A stretch of 64,000 nt of DNA from Variovorax sp. 679 (GTDB lineage: Bacteria; Pseudomonadota; Gammaproteobacteria; Burkholderiales; Burkholderiaceae_C): positions 62,001 to 126,000 of the forward strand of contig NZ_RXFS01000014.1 of assembly GCF_003952185.1 (NCBI RefSeq). The letters are read 5' to 3'. Below the pieces are notes generated by a model. That model saw only the letters and a list, made by a program, of their open reading frames with translations, searched no databases and was not told the DNA's origin. A program made the translations under genes and the position numbers. Position 1 is the first letter of the stretch, and the number at the start of each line of letters is the position of its first letter. Positions 44,167 through 54,178 of the stretch are shown piece after piece.

Positions 44167-44685
44167 ATGGAAGACAAGTCGCAGGACGCGCGTTACGCGC
44201 CGCCGCAATCCCATGTGGAAGACGTGCTGCAGCCGGGAGGGGCTCAGTCCGGTGAGCTCGCATCGCGTGGCACGCGCTTCTTCGCCGCGATGCTCGACGC
44301 CGGCATCTCCATCGCCGTGATCTGGCTCCTCGCGAAGCTCACGCCCATCAACCTCTGGGAAGACGACGGCCTCGGCATGTGGGAGCCGCGCATCTCCAGC
44401 GCGGCGGCCGGCATGGTGCTCTATCTCGTGCTGCACGGCTACCTGCTGGCCACCCGCGGCCAGACCATCGGCAAGGCGCTGTTCAGGATCCGCATCGCCC
44501 GGCCCGACGGATCGCGTGCGCAGATCGGCCGCATCCTCGCCCTGCGCGACGGCCCGATGTTCTTCTCCAGCATCTGGCCGCTGCTGGGGCCGATCTACGT
44601 GCTGATCGACTGCCTCTTCATCTTCCGCGCGTCGCGCCGCTGTCTGCACGACCAGATTGCCGACACCGTCGTGTTGCAGGCCTGA
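44167..44685 (+). CDS. RDD-family membrane protein
   Basis: This 172-residue protein has an RDD domain: ASRGTRFFAAMLDAGISIAV, GYLLATRGQTIGKALFRIRI and CLHDQIADTVVL. Two to three membrane helices are apparent. RDD proteins may act in transport or osmotic balance; no specific function is assigned. GAGAGGG precedes the ATG. It starts the co-directional membrane-protein cluster. Confidence 0.85.
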   Translation: MEDKSQDARYAPPQSHVEDVLQPGGAQSGELASRGTRFFAAMLDAGISIAVIWLLAKLTPINLWEDDGLGMWEPRISSAAAGMVLYLVLHGYLLATRGQTIGKALFRIRIARPDGSRAQIGRILALRDGPMFFSSIWPLLGPIYVLIDCLFIFRASRRCLHDQIADTVVLQA

Positions 44686-44701
44686 GCCGGGCGCGACGCC
44701 A

Positions 44702-45433
44702 GTGAGCCTCGACACGCTCTACACCGCCGAGACCCCGGAAGGCATCGCGCTGTCGCTGCGCCCGGCCGGGCTGGTCGCGCGCGGTCTGGCGTACCTCATC
44801 GACTTCGCGATCCGGCTCGGCATCTTCGTCGCCATCTCCTTCGCCGTCGGCATGATGGGCAAGATGGGCGTCGGCATCCTGCTCATCGCCTACTTCTGCC
44901 TCGAGTGGTTCTACCCCGTGGTTTTCGAGCTCACGCGCGCGGCGGCCACGCCCGGCAAGCGCGTGATGGGCCTGCGCGTGGTGATGGACTCGGGCCTGCC
45001 GGTGACGCCCGCCGCCGCGCTCACGCGCAACCTGCTGCGCGCGGCCGACTTCGTGCCGTCCTTCTACGGCGCGGGCATCGTGTCGATGCTGTGGCGGCAC
45101 GACAGCAAGCGGCTGGGCGATCTCGCCGCCGGCACGCTGGTGGTGTTCAGCGACCAGGTGAGCCTGCACGGCAGCCTGCCCGTGGCCGAGCCGCAGGCGC
45201 CCGCGCGGCCGCTATCGGCGCGCGAGCAGATGGCCATTGTGTCGTGGGCCGGCCGCGCCACCCGCCTCACACCCGAGCGCTTCGACGAGCTCGCCCGTGT
45301 CGCCGAGCCGGTGCTGGGCCCCGACACCACCGGCGCCTCCGCGTCGCAGCGCCTGCTCGGCGTGGCGCAATGGGTGCTGGGCCGTCGCAACGGTGCCGGC
45401 GCCGCCGATGCACGTGGGGGAGCAGGGCGATGA
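44702..45433 (+). CDS. RDD-family membrane protein of the MoxR/DUF58 cluster
   Basis: This 243-residue second RDD protein shows GLVARGLAYLIDFAIRLGIF, TRAAATPGKRVMGLRVVMDSG and KRLGDLAAGTLVVF, followed by a soluble tail. The GTG at 44702 is used because homology begins right after it and the preceding gene ends 16 bases before. Its stop overlaps the SpoIIM-like gene (ATGA). Confidence 0.86.
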   Translation: MSLDTLYTAETPEGIALSLRPAGLVARGLAYLIDFAIRLGIFVAISFAVGMMGKMGVGILLIAYFCLEWFYPVVFELTRAAATPGKRVMGLRVVMDSGLPVTPAAALTRNLLRAADFVPSFYGAGIVSMLWRHDSKRLGDLAAGTLVVFSDQVSLHGSLPVAEPQAPARPLSAREQMAIVSWAGRATRLTPERFDELARVAEPVLGPDTTGASASQRLLGVAQWVLGRRNGAGAADARGGAGR

Positions 45434-46422
45434 CGCCGCTCGATTTCGAAGCCGCCTACGCGCCCCTGTGGGCCGAGCTCGAGGCCGTCATCCGCGTGGC
45501 CGAGACCAGGCGCAAGTTCGACGGCGCGCGGCTTGCCACGCTGTACCGCCGTGTGTGCGAGCACCTCGCGCTGGCGCAGGCGCGGGCCTATCCGATCCAT
45601 CTCACGCAGCGGCTCGAAAGCCTCACGCAAAGCGCGCACCGGCTGATCTACCGCCGGCACGACTACGGCCTCGCGCGCTTCGCGCGGCTGGCGCTGGTCG
45701 ACTTTCCCGAGGCGGTGCGGGCGCATCGCGCCTACCTGCTGGTGTCGGCGCTGATGTTCGTGCTGCCGCTGCTGGTGGCGGGCTGGGCGGCCTGGCGCGA
45801 CCCGGGCTTCATCCTGCACCTGCTCGACGCCAACTCGGTGCAGGAGTTCGACTCGATGTACAGCGACAGTGCCGAGTCGCTGGGCCGCACGCGCAGCGCG
45901 GGCGACGACTGGCAGATGTTCGGCTTCTACATCATGAACAACATCGGCATCGGCTTTCGCTGCTTCGCTGCCGGCATCTTCGCCGGCGTGGGCAGCGCGG
46001 TTGTGGTGGTGTTCAACGGCGTGCAGATCGGGGCCGTGGGCGGCTATCTCATCGGCTCGGGGCATGCCCGGAACTTCCTCTCCTTCGTCGTCACGCACTC
46101 GGCCTTCGAGCTCACGGCCATCGTGCTGGCCGGCGCGGCGGGCCTCAGGCTCGGCTACTCGTGGGTGGCGCCGGGGCGGCACACGCGGCTCGAAGCCCTG
46201 CGGCTGGCCGCGCGCCATGCGGTGGTGATCGTCTACGGCGTCATCGGGCTGCTGCTGCTCGCCGCGGCGGTCGAGGCCTTCTGGTCCTCGGCGCGCTGGA
46301 TCGCGCCGGCCGTGAAGTACGGCGTTGGCGGTGCCTGCTGGGTGCTGGTGCTGGCGTACCTCGGCTGGCAGGGACGGCCGCGCTCCACTGATTCGCAGGC
46401 CGGGGAAGATCATGCAGGTTGA
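45430..46422 (+). CDS. Stage II sporulation protein M (SpoIIM)-like membrane protein
   Basis: This 330-residue protein has a soluble N-terminal part (about 100 residues) and five to six helices with the family pattern FYIMNNIGIGFRCFAAGIFAGVG, GAVGGYLIG and VTHSAFELTAIVLAGAAGLRLG. SpoIIM homologues in non-sporulating bacteria usually lie beside RDD and MoxR genes, as here. The stop overlaps the next start by 11 bases. Confidence 0.87.
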   Translation: MTPLDFEAAYAPLWAELEAVIRVAETRRKFDGARLATLYRRVCEHLALAQARAYPIHLTQRLESLTQSAHRLIYRRHDYGLARFARLALVDFPEAVRAHRAYLLVSALMFVLPLLVAGWAAWRDPGFILHLLDANSVQEFDSMYSDSAESLGRTRSAGDDWQMFGFYIMNNIGIGFRCFAAGIFAGVGSAVVVVFNGVQIGAVGGYLIGSGHARNFLSFVVTHSAFELTAIVLAGAAGLRLGYSWVAPGRHTRLEALRLAARHAVVIVYGVIGLLLLAAAVEAFWSSARWIAPAVKYGVGGACWVLVLAYLGWQGRPRSTDSQAGEDHAG

Positions 46423-47143
46423 CGGCCTCGCCATCGCGTTGCGGCCGCGGCCCATGGCCGAGGCCGCCGACCTTGGCGCGCAGCTGGTGCGCAGCCACGC
46501 GCGCTCGGTGTGGCGCACATTCCTGCCGGTGTACGTCGTGACGGTGCTGCTGGCACTCAGCACGGTCGAGATCGCGGGCTGGCTGCCCAGCCTGCTGATC
46601 TTCTGGCTCAAGCCCTGGCTCGATCGCAGCCTGCTCTTCGTGCATTCGCGCGCGGTGTTCGGGCAGGAGACACGCTGGTCCGACCTGTGGGCCAACCGCC
46701 GTACCGTGTGGGGTGGACAGCTGCTGCGTACGCTGCTGTGGCGGCGCTTTTCGCCTTGGCGCTCGTTCACCCAGGCCATCGACCAGCTCGAAGGCCAGCG
46801 CGGAAGTGCAAGACGCAAGCGGCGCACGCAACTGTTGCGCGGACGTCGCGGTGCGGCCACGGGCATGCAGCTGGTGTTCGCGAACGTCGAGATGGCGCTC
46901 GATATCTGCCTGTTGTCGTTGCTGTTCTGGTTCGCACCCGAAGGCAGCACCCGCGATCTTTTCGGCTGGCTCACGCAGTCGGACGCACTGCTGCAGAGCC
47001 TGCTGACCGCCGGCGCATACGCACTTGTCGTCGGCGTGCTGGAGCCGTTCTACGTGGCGGCCGGCTTCGCGATGTACCTCAACCGCCGGGTCGAGCTCGA
47101 AGCCTGGGACATCGAGCAGGAGTTCCGTCGTGGGTTCAGGTAG
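46412..47143 (+). CDS. Uncharacterised membrane protein of the MoxR/DUF58 cluster
   Basis: This 243-residue protein has about four helices (LPVYVVTVLLALSTVEIAGW, ICLLSLLFWFA, SLLTAGAYALVVGVLEPFYVAAGFAMYL in parts) separated by a basic loop (GSARRKRRTQLLRGRR). I do not recognise a named family. Position in the cluster suggests a part of the same membrane complex. ATG 46412 lies within the end of the SpoIIM-like gene. Confidence 0.75.
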   Translation: MQVDGLAIALRPRPMAEAADLGAQLVRSHARSVWRTFLPVYVVTVLLALSTVEIAGWLPSLLIFWLKPWLDRSLLFVHSRAVFGQETRWSDLWANRRTVWGGQLLRTLLWRRFSPWRSFTQAIDQLEGQRGSARRKRRTQLLRGRRGAATGMQLVFANVEMALDICLLSLLFWFAPEGSTRDLFGWLTQSDALLQSLLTAGAYALVVGVLEPFYVAAGFAMYLNRRVELEAWDIEQEFRRGFR

Positions 47144-47233
47144 CACCCCCAGGCTTCGCGCACTTCGTGTCGCTTCGCCTTCCCCCTTGCAGGGGGCGAT
47201 ACCGGTGGCCCGGCAAAGCCGGTTCCACGGTAT
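47144..47233 (-). repeat. Intergenic repeat, copy B (inverted), overlapping a coding start
   Basis: Read on the minus strand it nearly repeats copy A: ACCG(C/T)GGAACCGGCT, TGCCGGGCC, GCCCCCTGCAAGGGGG, GCGACAC, AGTGCGCGAAGCCTGGGGGTG. It begins one base after the stop of the preceding gene and includes the candidate GTG start (47205) of the DUF4129 gene. Confidence 0.8.
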
Positions 47234-48011
47234 CCCTGGAAGGGGGCTGGTGGTCGCACTGCTTGTGTTCTTGTGCTTGGGAGGGATGGCGCCATCGGCG
47301 GCCCTGGCTGCGGAAGGGGCCGCATCGACGCGGGAGCAGGTGAAGGCCGCGATCGACAAGGTTCGGGCCGATCCGAACATGCCCGGCACCAAAACCGAGA
47401 AGCAACTGCGCTTCAAGGACCGCGACGAAGAGGCAGAGGAGCCCGAGAAGAAGACCGACAGCCTCGACTGGCTGCGCGACTTCGTGAGGGCGGTGGCCGA
47501 GGGCGCGCGCTGGCTGATCTGGGGGCTGGCCGCGTTGGCACTGGCGTGGCTTGCGATCCGGCTGCACCGCTGGATGCGGGTGCGTGCCGGTGGCGCGCGG
47601 CCCGGCAAGGCGCCGCTGCCCAGCCATGTCGGAAGCCTCGACATCCGGCCAGAGAGCCTGCCCGAGGACATCGGCAATGCCGCCGCCGGGCTCTGGCAGC
47701 GCGGGCAGCCGCGACCGGCGCTGTCGCTGCTGTATCGCGGGGCGCTGTCGCGCCTGGTGCACGCGCATGAAGTGCCGGTGCGCGCCGCGAGTACCGAGGG
47801 CGAGTGCGTGGCCCTCGCCGCGACCCGGCTGGCGCCGGAAGCGCAGGCTTTCTTCGTGCGGCTGGTCGAGGCCTGGCAGCTGGCTGCGTATGGCGGACGG
47901 CTGCCCGCCACGGCGCAGGTGCTGGCGCTCTGCGGCGAATTCGACCGGTACCTGCCAGGTGTGGCTGCCGATGCGGCGCCGGCCGGCAGCCTGAAGGGCG
48001 CGGCCGCATGA
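47205..48011 (+). CDS. DUF4129-domain membrane protein
   Basis: This 268-residue protein (from GTG 47205) has a signal peptide or first helix (RGLVVALLVFLCLGGMAPSA), a periplasmic segment with KTEKQLRFKDRDEEAEEPEK, one helix (ARWLIWGLAALALAWLAIRL) and a cytoplasmic DUF4129 domain (RPALSLLYRGALSRLVHAHEV, FVRLVEAWQLAAYGGRLP). The start is uncertain. GTG 47205 gives a basic leader that lies inside an intergenic repeat. GTG 47250 has a better ribosome site (GGAAGGGGG). ATG 47286 would remove the leader. Confidence 0.78.
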   Translation: MARQSRFHGIPGRGLVVALLVFLCLGGMAPSAALAAEGAASTREQVKAAIDKVRADPNMPGTKTEKQLRFKDRDEEAEEPEKKTDSLDWLRDFVRAVAEGARWLIWGLAALALAWLAIRLHRWMRVRAGGARPGKAPLPSHVGSLDIRPESLPEDIGNAAAGLWQRGQPRPALSLLYRGALSRLVHAHEVPVRAASTEGECVALAATRLAPEAQAFFVRLVEAWQLAAYGGRLPATAQVLALCGEFDRYLPGVAADAAPAGSLKGAAA

Positions 48012-49273
48012 ACAACACGTGGGTGATTCGCATCGTCTCGGTGCTCGTGGTGGCGCTGGTCGGCTTGTGGCTGGTCTCGGCCACCGAATGGGCCGACACC
48101 GAGGTGCCGACGCCCGCGAGCGGCGAGGCGAAGAAGAACCGGTTCTACGGCGCGCAGGCGATGCTGCGCGAGCTCGGCATGAAGGTGGTCAAGCGCGAGA
48201 GCCTCGACACCATGCCGCCCGCGCAGGCGCGGCTGGTGCTGGCCTCCAGCTACTGGGACATGTTCCCCGAGCGGGGAAAGCGCCTGCGCGAATGGGTCGA
48301 GCAGGGCGGTCATCTCGTGATACCGGCCTATCTCGTCAGCGGCGAGCAACTGGAAGACTGGCTTCCGCTGGTTCGCGAAAAGCAGCCCGCGTCGGACGAG
48401 AAGAAGAAAACCCCTCCCGAGCCGAAGAAGAAAGCGCCCGCCTCGCGCCGCTTCGACCCGCCCCCCAAGGACGCGGATTGCCACGCCGTGACCGAGCCCG
48501 ACACCGTGCCCGCGAGCTTCGCCGGTGGCCGCAGCTTCCGTGTCTGCGCCTGGTGGTCGTCGTCGCGGTACAAGCCCGCCGACAAGCAGCCTCCGCCGCT
48601 GTGGACCGCGGTTGGCGCGCGCGGCACCACCGAGGCGATCCGCGTGCGTGTCGGCCGCGGCACCGTCACCGTCATGCCCTGGGGCCTGTGGCACAACGAG
48701 AACCTGGTGCGAGCCGACAACGCGCTGTTCGCCGCCGCCGCCGTGCAGGCGCGCAGCGGCGCCGAAGTCTGGTTCGTCGTCGAGGAGACGCGCGAGCCCT
48801 TCATGCTCTGGCTCTGGCAAAGGGGCTGGGTGGCGATGGTCGTCGGCATGCTGGCGCTGGCCTTCGCGCTCTGGCGCGCGGCCGTGCGCTTCGGGCCGCT
48901 GGCGCCTTCGGCCGGCACGCACCGGCGCTCCATGGCCGAGCAGGTGCGCGGCACCGCCGGCTTCCTGCACATGCACGGCGCCGATGCGCTGCACGCGGCG
49001 CAACTGCGCGCGCTGAACGAGTCGGCCCGCCGCCAGCTGCGTGGCTACGCCCATCGCGATGCCGCGGCGCGCGCAGCCGCCATCGCGCAGGCCACCGGGC
49101 TGGAAGCGGCCATGCTCGTGCGGGCGATGGACGGGGCGCGCCCCCGCCATGCCGGTGCCATGGCGGTCGACCTGGAGGTGCTCGAAACCGCGCGCCGGCG
49201 GCTCGATGCCAACGGGCCGTTCATGCCCCGGTCCTCCGCCTCATCTTCTTCTTCCGCTCAATCCACATCCTGA
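48008..49273 (+). CDS. DUF4350-domain membrane protein
   Basis: This 421-residue protein has an N-terminal helix (WVIRIVSVLVVALVGLWLVS), a periplasmic domain resembling DUF4350 (NRFYGAQAMLRELGMKVVKRESL, LVLASSYWDMFPERGKRLREWVEQGGHLV) and a second helix (WVAMVVGMLALAFALWRAAV). A cytoplasmic helical domain follows, then a Ser-rich tail. A Lys/Pro-rich insertion (about residues 130-150) is unusual. The start overlaps the DUF4129 stop (ATGA). Confidence 0.85.
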   Translation: MNNTWVIRIVSVLVVALVGLWLVSATEWADTEVPTPASGEAKKNRFYGAQAMLRELGMKVVKRESLDTMPPAQARLVLASSYWDMFPERGKRLREWVEQGGHLVIPAYLVSGEQLEDWLPLVREKQPASDEKKKTPPEPKKKAPASRRFDPPPKDADCHAVTEPDTVPASFAGGRSFRVCAWWSSSRYKPADKQPPPLWTAVGARGTTEAIRVRVGRGTVTVMPWGLWHNENLVRADNALFAAAAVQARSGAEVWFVVEETREPFMLWLWQRGWVAMVVGMLALAFALWRAAVRFGPLAPSAGTHRRSMAEQVRGTAGFLHMHGADALHAAQLRALNESARRQLRGYAHRDAAARAAAIAQATGLEAAMLVRAMDGARPRHAGAMAVDLEVLETARRRLDANGPFMPRSSASSSSSAQSTS

Positions 49274-49287
49274 ACCGAGAGACTCAC

Positions 49288-50283
<996 letters not shown>

Positions 50284-50291
50284 GCCCGCGG

Positions 50292-51656
50292 ATGCGCGCT
50301 GCTGTCCCGATCCCCGCGCGTGCGGCCGTGCTGGCGCTGGCCGGCCTGGCCGTGGCTGCGTCCGTCGCGCTACTGGCGGGCGTGCCGCTGGCGTACGTCG
50401 CAGCCGTGGCGGGCGTGCTGCTCGCGGCGGGCGTCCTGCTCGCCGGCTTCGACCTGTGGAGCAGCCTGCGCGCGTGGCGCTCGGCGCCGCTGCGCATCGA
50501 GCGCAACCTGCCCGGCGCGTTCTCGCTCGGCGTGCCCACGGTGCTCACGCTCACACTGGTCAATGAAGGCTCCCAGGCCTGGCAGGTGTCGGTGTTCGAC
50601 GAGCTCGACGCGCACTTCGCCTTCGAGGGGCTGCCGCAGGCGCACGCCGTGCCGGCACTCTCGCGCGTCGCGCTGCGCTACACCGCCACCGCCACGCAGC
50701 GCGGCGTCGCACAGTTCGGCGCCACGCAACTGCGCTGGCGCACCCGTCTCGGCTGCTTCGAGTTGCGCCAGACACTGGGCGAGCCGCGCCGGCTGCGCGT
50801 GTACCCCAACTTCGCCGCGCTGGCGCGCTACGCCTGGCTCTCGGGCGACCGGCGGCTGGCGCAGATCGGCATCAAGACCTATGCGCAGCGCGGGCTCGGC
50901 ACCGACTTCCGGCAGCTCGCCGACTACAAGACCGGCGACTCGCTGCGCCACATCGACTGGAAGGCCACGCAGCGCCAGCGCCGGCCCATCGTGCGCGAGT
51001 TCCAGGACGACCGCGACCAGTGCGTGCTGTTCCTGCTCGACTGCGGCCGCCGCATGCGCGCCGACGAGGGCGCGCTGGCGCTGAAGGCCAACAGCCACTT
51101 CGACGAGGCGCTCAACGCGCTGATGCTGCTGAGCTACGTCGCGCTGAAAGAGGGCGACGAAGTCGGCGCGATGACCTTCGGCTGCCCGCCCGAGGAGCGG
51201 CGCGACTTCGCCCCGCGCAAGGGCACCGCCACGCTCAACGCGCTGATGAACCGGCTGCACGACATCCAGCCCGGCGCCACCCATTCCGACTACCTGCTGG
51301 CCGCGCAGGAACTGCTGCGCGTGCAGAGAAGGCGCGCGCTGGTCATCGTGCTGACCAACTTCCGGGACGAGGACGCGGCCGAGCTGCGCCCCGCGATCAA
51401 GCTGCTGCGCCGCAAGCACCTCGTGCTGGTCGCGAGCCTGCGCGAGCGCGTGCTCGGCAGCATCGCCGGCCAGCCGCTGGTGCATGCGCGCGACGCGGTC
51501 GACGTGGCGGCGGCGCACCTCTTCGAGCAGTCGCGCCGCGATGCCTTCGCGCGCGTGGTCGGCAACGATCCGCTCTCGGTCGACGTGGAGCCGGCCGACC
51601 TCGCGGTGGCGTTGGTGAATCGCTATCACGCAGTCAAAAGGGCTGGCCTTTTGTAG
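50292..51656 (+). CDS. DUF58 (vWA-like) protein, MoxR partner
   Basis: This 454-residue protein has two N-terminal helices (residues about 10-55), a beta-rich middle and the DUF58 core GLGTDFRQLADYKTGDSLRHIDWKATQR. This is followed by a vWA-like MIDAS segment FLLDCGRRMRADEG. It is the usual MoxR partner. It ends the MoxR cluster, 44 bases before the DUF805 gene. Confidence 0.92.
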   Translation: MRAAVPIPARAAVLALAGLAVAASVALLAGVPLAYVAAVAGVLLAAGVLLAGFDLWSSLRAWRSAPLRIERNLPGAFSLGVPTVLTLTLVNEGSQAWQVSVFDELDAHFAFEGLPQAHAVPALSRVALRYTATATQRGVAQFGATQLRWRTRLGCFELRQTLGEPRRLRVYPNFAALARYAWLSGDRRLAQIGIKTYAQRGLGTDFRQLADYKTGDSLRHIDWKATQRQRRPIVREFQDDRDQCVLFLLDCGRRMRADEGALALKANSHFDEALNALMLLSYVALKEGDEVGAMTFGCPPEERRDFAPRKGTATLNALMNRLHDIQPGATHSDYLLAAQELLRVQRRRALVIVLTNFRDEDAAELRPAIKLLRRKHLVLVASLRERVLGSIAGQPLVHARDAVDVAAAHLFEQSRRDAFARVVGNDPLSVDVEPADLAVALVNRYHAVKRAGLL

Positions 51657-51700
51657 GCACTGCTGGCCACAATGTTCATTCCACAACAGAGGAGAAGTGC

Positions 51701-52264
51701 ATGGCAGAGATGATGAATCCTTATGCTGCGCCCAGAGCCGAGGTGTCCGATGTGTATGGCGACGAGGCGGGCGAGCAGCCCGTGAAGCTGTTTTCGTCCA
51801 AGGGGCGGATCGGGCGGCTTCGCTACCTGTCGTACAGCCTTGTGGGTTATCTGCTGCTCAGCATCGTGGTCGGTGTGATCGGCGTGGTCATTGCGATTTC
51901 TGCGAGCGCCATGCGTTCGAGCGGCATGTTGGCGTTGTTGCCGATGCTGGTCGTCATTCCCTATTTCGTGTTCTTCACGCTGCTCTCGATCCAGCGCAGC
52001 CACGACATGGGATGGACTGGTTGGACCGTGCTGCTGTGCCTCATTCCGCTGGTGAGCCTGGTCTGGGTGTTCAATCCCGGGACAAAGGGTGCCAATCGCT
52101 TCGGCGCGCCGCCACCGCCCAATAACGCGGGCGTCGTCATCGGCGCGTTGCTGTTCCCGGTGATTGCAGCGATCGGCATTCTTGCTGCGATCGCGATTCC
52201 GGCCTATCAGCAGTACACGGTCAAGGCCAAGGCCGCGCAGGCGGCACAGGCCGTCAAGCCCTAG
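51701..52264 (+). CDS. DUF805-like membrane protein with type IV pilin-like C-terminal segment
   Basis: This 187-residue protein starts MAEMMNPYAAPRAEVSDVYG and has a DUF805-type membrane region (FSSKGRIGRLRYLSYSLVGY, LSIQRSHDMGWTGW, NPGTKGANRFG). The C-terminus reads IGILAAIAIPAYQQYTVKAK, which is the consensus of the N-terminal helix of type IV pilins and pseudopilins, here at the wrong end and without a prepilin cleavage site. GGAG precedes the ATG. It converges with arginase, the stop codons overlapping. Confidence 0.82.
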   Translation: MAEMMNPYAAPRAEVSDVYGDEAGEQPVKLFSSKGRIGRLRYLSYSLVGYLLLSIVVGVIGVVIAISASAMRSSGMLALLPMLVVIPYFVFFTLLSIQRSHDMGWTGWTVLLCLIPLVSLVWVFNPGTKGANRFGAPPPPNNAGVVIGALLFPVIAAIGILAAIAIPAYQQYTVKAKAAQAAQAVKP

Positions 52265-53187
52265 CGCACCAGCGTCGACTTGCCGAACAGGCTCTCGATG
52301 AGCTCGACGGCCACCTCGGCCGTCTGGTTGCGCACGTCGAGCGCCGGGTTGAGCTCCACCACGTCCAGCGAACAGAGCCGCCCGGTGTCCGCGATCATTT
52401 CCATGCACAGCTGCATTTCGCGGTAGGTCGGCCCGCCGCGCACGCCGGTGCCCACGCCGGGCGCGTCGGCCGGGTCGAGGCAGTCGAGGTCGAAGCTCAC
52501 ATGCAGGTGCGTGTCTTCATCGACGTCCTGCAGCGCCTCGGTCATGGTCGTGCGCATGCCGTGCTCGTCGATGTGGCGCATGTCGAACACGTTCAGGCCC
52601 AGCGTGCGGATGGCTTCCTTCTCGTCGCCGTCCACGCTGCGGATGCCGATGAAGCGGATCGCGTCGTGCTGCAGCGCCGCGCGCTCGCCGCTCCAGCCCG
52701 TGAGCACCGCCGGCCCGTGGCCCAGCAGGCACGACACCGGCATGCCGTGCAGGTTGCCGCTGGGGCTCGTGGTCTCGGTGTTGACGTCGGAGTGCGCATC
52801 GAGCCACAGCACGCGCAGCTTCTTGCCGCGCTTGCGTGCATGCCATGCCACCGCGCTGATCGAGCCGATCGCCAGGCAGTGGTCGCCGCCCATCATCAGC
52901 GGCACGCGGCCGGCGCCCAGCGCGGAATCGACGGCCGCGTACACCGAGCGGTTCCAGGCGATCACCTCGTCGAGATGCCGCAGCCCGTTGGCCGGCGGCG
53001 CCCAGGGCGTGGCCGGGCCGGCGAGGTTGCCGCGATCGATGACCATGTAGCCCTGTCGCGCGAGCGCCTCGGGCAGGCCTGCCACGCGCAGCGCGTCGGG
53101 CCCCATGCCGGCGCCGCGCACGCTGGCGCCGATGTCGGTGGGCGCGCCGATCAGTTCGAGTGTGGTGCTTGTGCTGCTGGTGCTCAT
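52261..53187 (-). CDS. rocF: Arginase
   Basis: This 308-residue binuclear manganese enzyme hydrolyses arginine to ornithine and urea. Metal-binding motifs are GGDHCLAIGS, WLDAHSDVNT and SFDLDCLDPADAPGVGT. The C-terminal SLDVVELNPALD is also typical. The length fits the RocF group. The Ser/Thr-rich MSTSSTSTT start is unusual but harmless. It is 10 bases downstream of the sterol-desaturase-like gene and may share its transcript. Confidence 0.94.
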   Translation of the reverse strand: MSTSSTSTTLELIGAPTDIGASVRGAGMGPDALRVAGLPEALARQGYMVIDRGNLAGPATPWAPPANGLRHLDEVIAWNRSVYAAVDSALGAGRVPLMMGGDHCLAIGSISAVAWHARKRGKKLRVLWLDAHSDVNTETTSPSGNLHGMPVSCLLGHGPAVLTGWSGERAALQHDAIRFIGIRSVDGDEKEAIRTLGLNVFDMRHIDEHGMRTTMTEALQDVDEDTHLHVSFDLDCLDPADAPGVGTGVRGGPTYREMQLCMEMIADTGRLCSLDVVELNPALDVRNQTAEVAVELIESLFGKSTLVR

Positions 53188-53197
53188 GCCTTGGCTC

Positions 53198-54178
53198 TCA
53201 TGTCTTGCGGACAGGGGGCTCCCCCGTTTCCGGGGCGCCGGATGGCCGATTGTGCCGACGAACCGCCGGCATGCCCATGATCTGCCGCACGCCCGACGCG
53301 GTGAACGGCTGCACCAGCTGCGCGAGAAAGCGCGACGCCACCCGGCCGTCGATGCCGATGTCCGCCGGCGGCCGGCGCGGCGGGTTGTACCAGGTGCCGA
53401 AGAGCCGGTCCCACAGCACCAGGTTCTCGCCGTAGTTGCGGTTGCCCTCGGCCAGCACCTTCGAGTGATGCCAGCGGTGCAGCGCGGGCGTGCTGAAGAC
53501 GCGGTCGAGCCAGCCGGTGCGCATCTCGATGTTGCAGTGGGTCAGCAGCCCGGTCACGGCCGTCACCGCGCCCACCCACATGAACACCGCCAGCGGCGCG
53601 CCGAGCAGGTACAGCGGCAGCTGGCCGAGCAGCGCCTTGAACGCGCTGTCGACGAAGTGGAAGCGCCCGGTGTTCAGCACCCAGAGCCGGCGCACGCTGT
53701 GGTGCAGCGCATGGAAGCGCCACAGCAGCGGCCACTGGTGGGCCGAGCGGTGCGCGATGTAGAGGCCGAGTTCGGCGACCAGCAGCGCGAGCACCGCCTG
53801 CGCCGGCAGCGGCCAGTGCGCCGGCCATGGGCCGGAGGCGGCATGCACCGCGGCAACGGCCGTCGCCGCGGCGAGGGGTGCGCTGGCGACCAGCGCGGCA
53901 GCGACCTGTGCAGAGCCCTTGGTCAGCAGCGTGTGCGCGAGGTTGCACGGCGTCTCGCCATCGTCCCGGAGCCAGCGCGGCTCGTGCGGCATCCAGCGTT
54001 CGCAGGCGGCGATCACGAGCGCCAGGGACAGGTACATCGCGTTGAACCACAGGAGCGGCGCGTGGCTCGCAAAGGCCGCGCCCGCCCCGAGCAATCCCGC
54101 GCAATAGAGCATGGGCCACATCAGCCACGGCAGCATCCCGCGCAACCACCTGCGCGCTTCATGCACCGGCGACCTCAT
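53198..54178 (-). CDS. Sterol desaturase/fatty acid hydroxylase family membrane protein
   Basis: This 326-residue integral membrane di-iron protein has the histidine boxes HRSAH, HALHHS and HRWHHS, plus NYGENLVLWDRLFGTWY. Several helices precede them. The family hydroxylates or desaturates lipids; the bacterial substrate is unknown. Its ATG overlaps the stop of the histidine kinase gene (ATGA), so it belongs to the regulatory operon. Confidence 0.88.
   Translation of the reverse strand: MRSPVHEARRWLRGMLPWLMWPMLYCAGLLGAGAAFASHAPLLWFNAMYLSLALVIAACERWMPHEPRWLRDDGETPCNLAHTLLTKGSAQVAAALVASAPLAAATAVAAVHAASGPWPAHWPLPAQAVLALLVAELGLYIAHRSAHQWPLLWRFHALHHSVRRLWVLNTGRFHFVDSAFKALLGQLPLYLLGAPLAVFMWVGAVTAVTGLLTHCNIEMRTGWLDRVFSTPALHRWHHSKVLAEGNRNYGENLVLWDRLFGTWYNPPRRPPADIGIDGRVASRFLAQLVQPFTASGVRQIMGMPAVRRHNRPSGAPETGEPPVRKT

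Noticed and set aside
46241..49150. A 969-codon open frame on the minus strand opposite the DUF4129/DUF4350 genes
   Set aside because: It spans several overlapping plus-strand genes with clear domains and has shadow composition.
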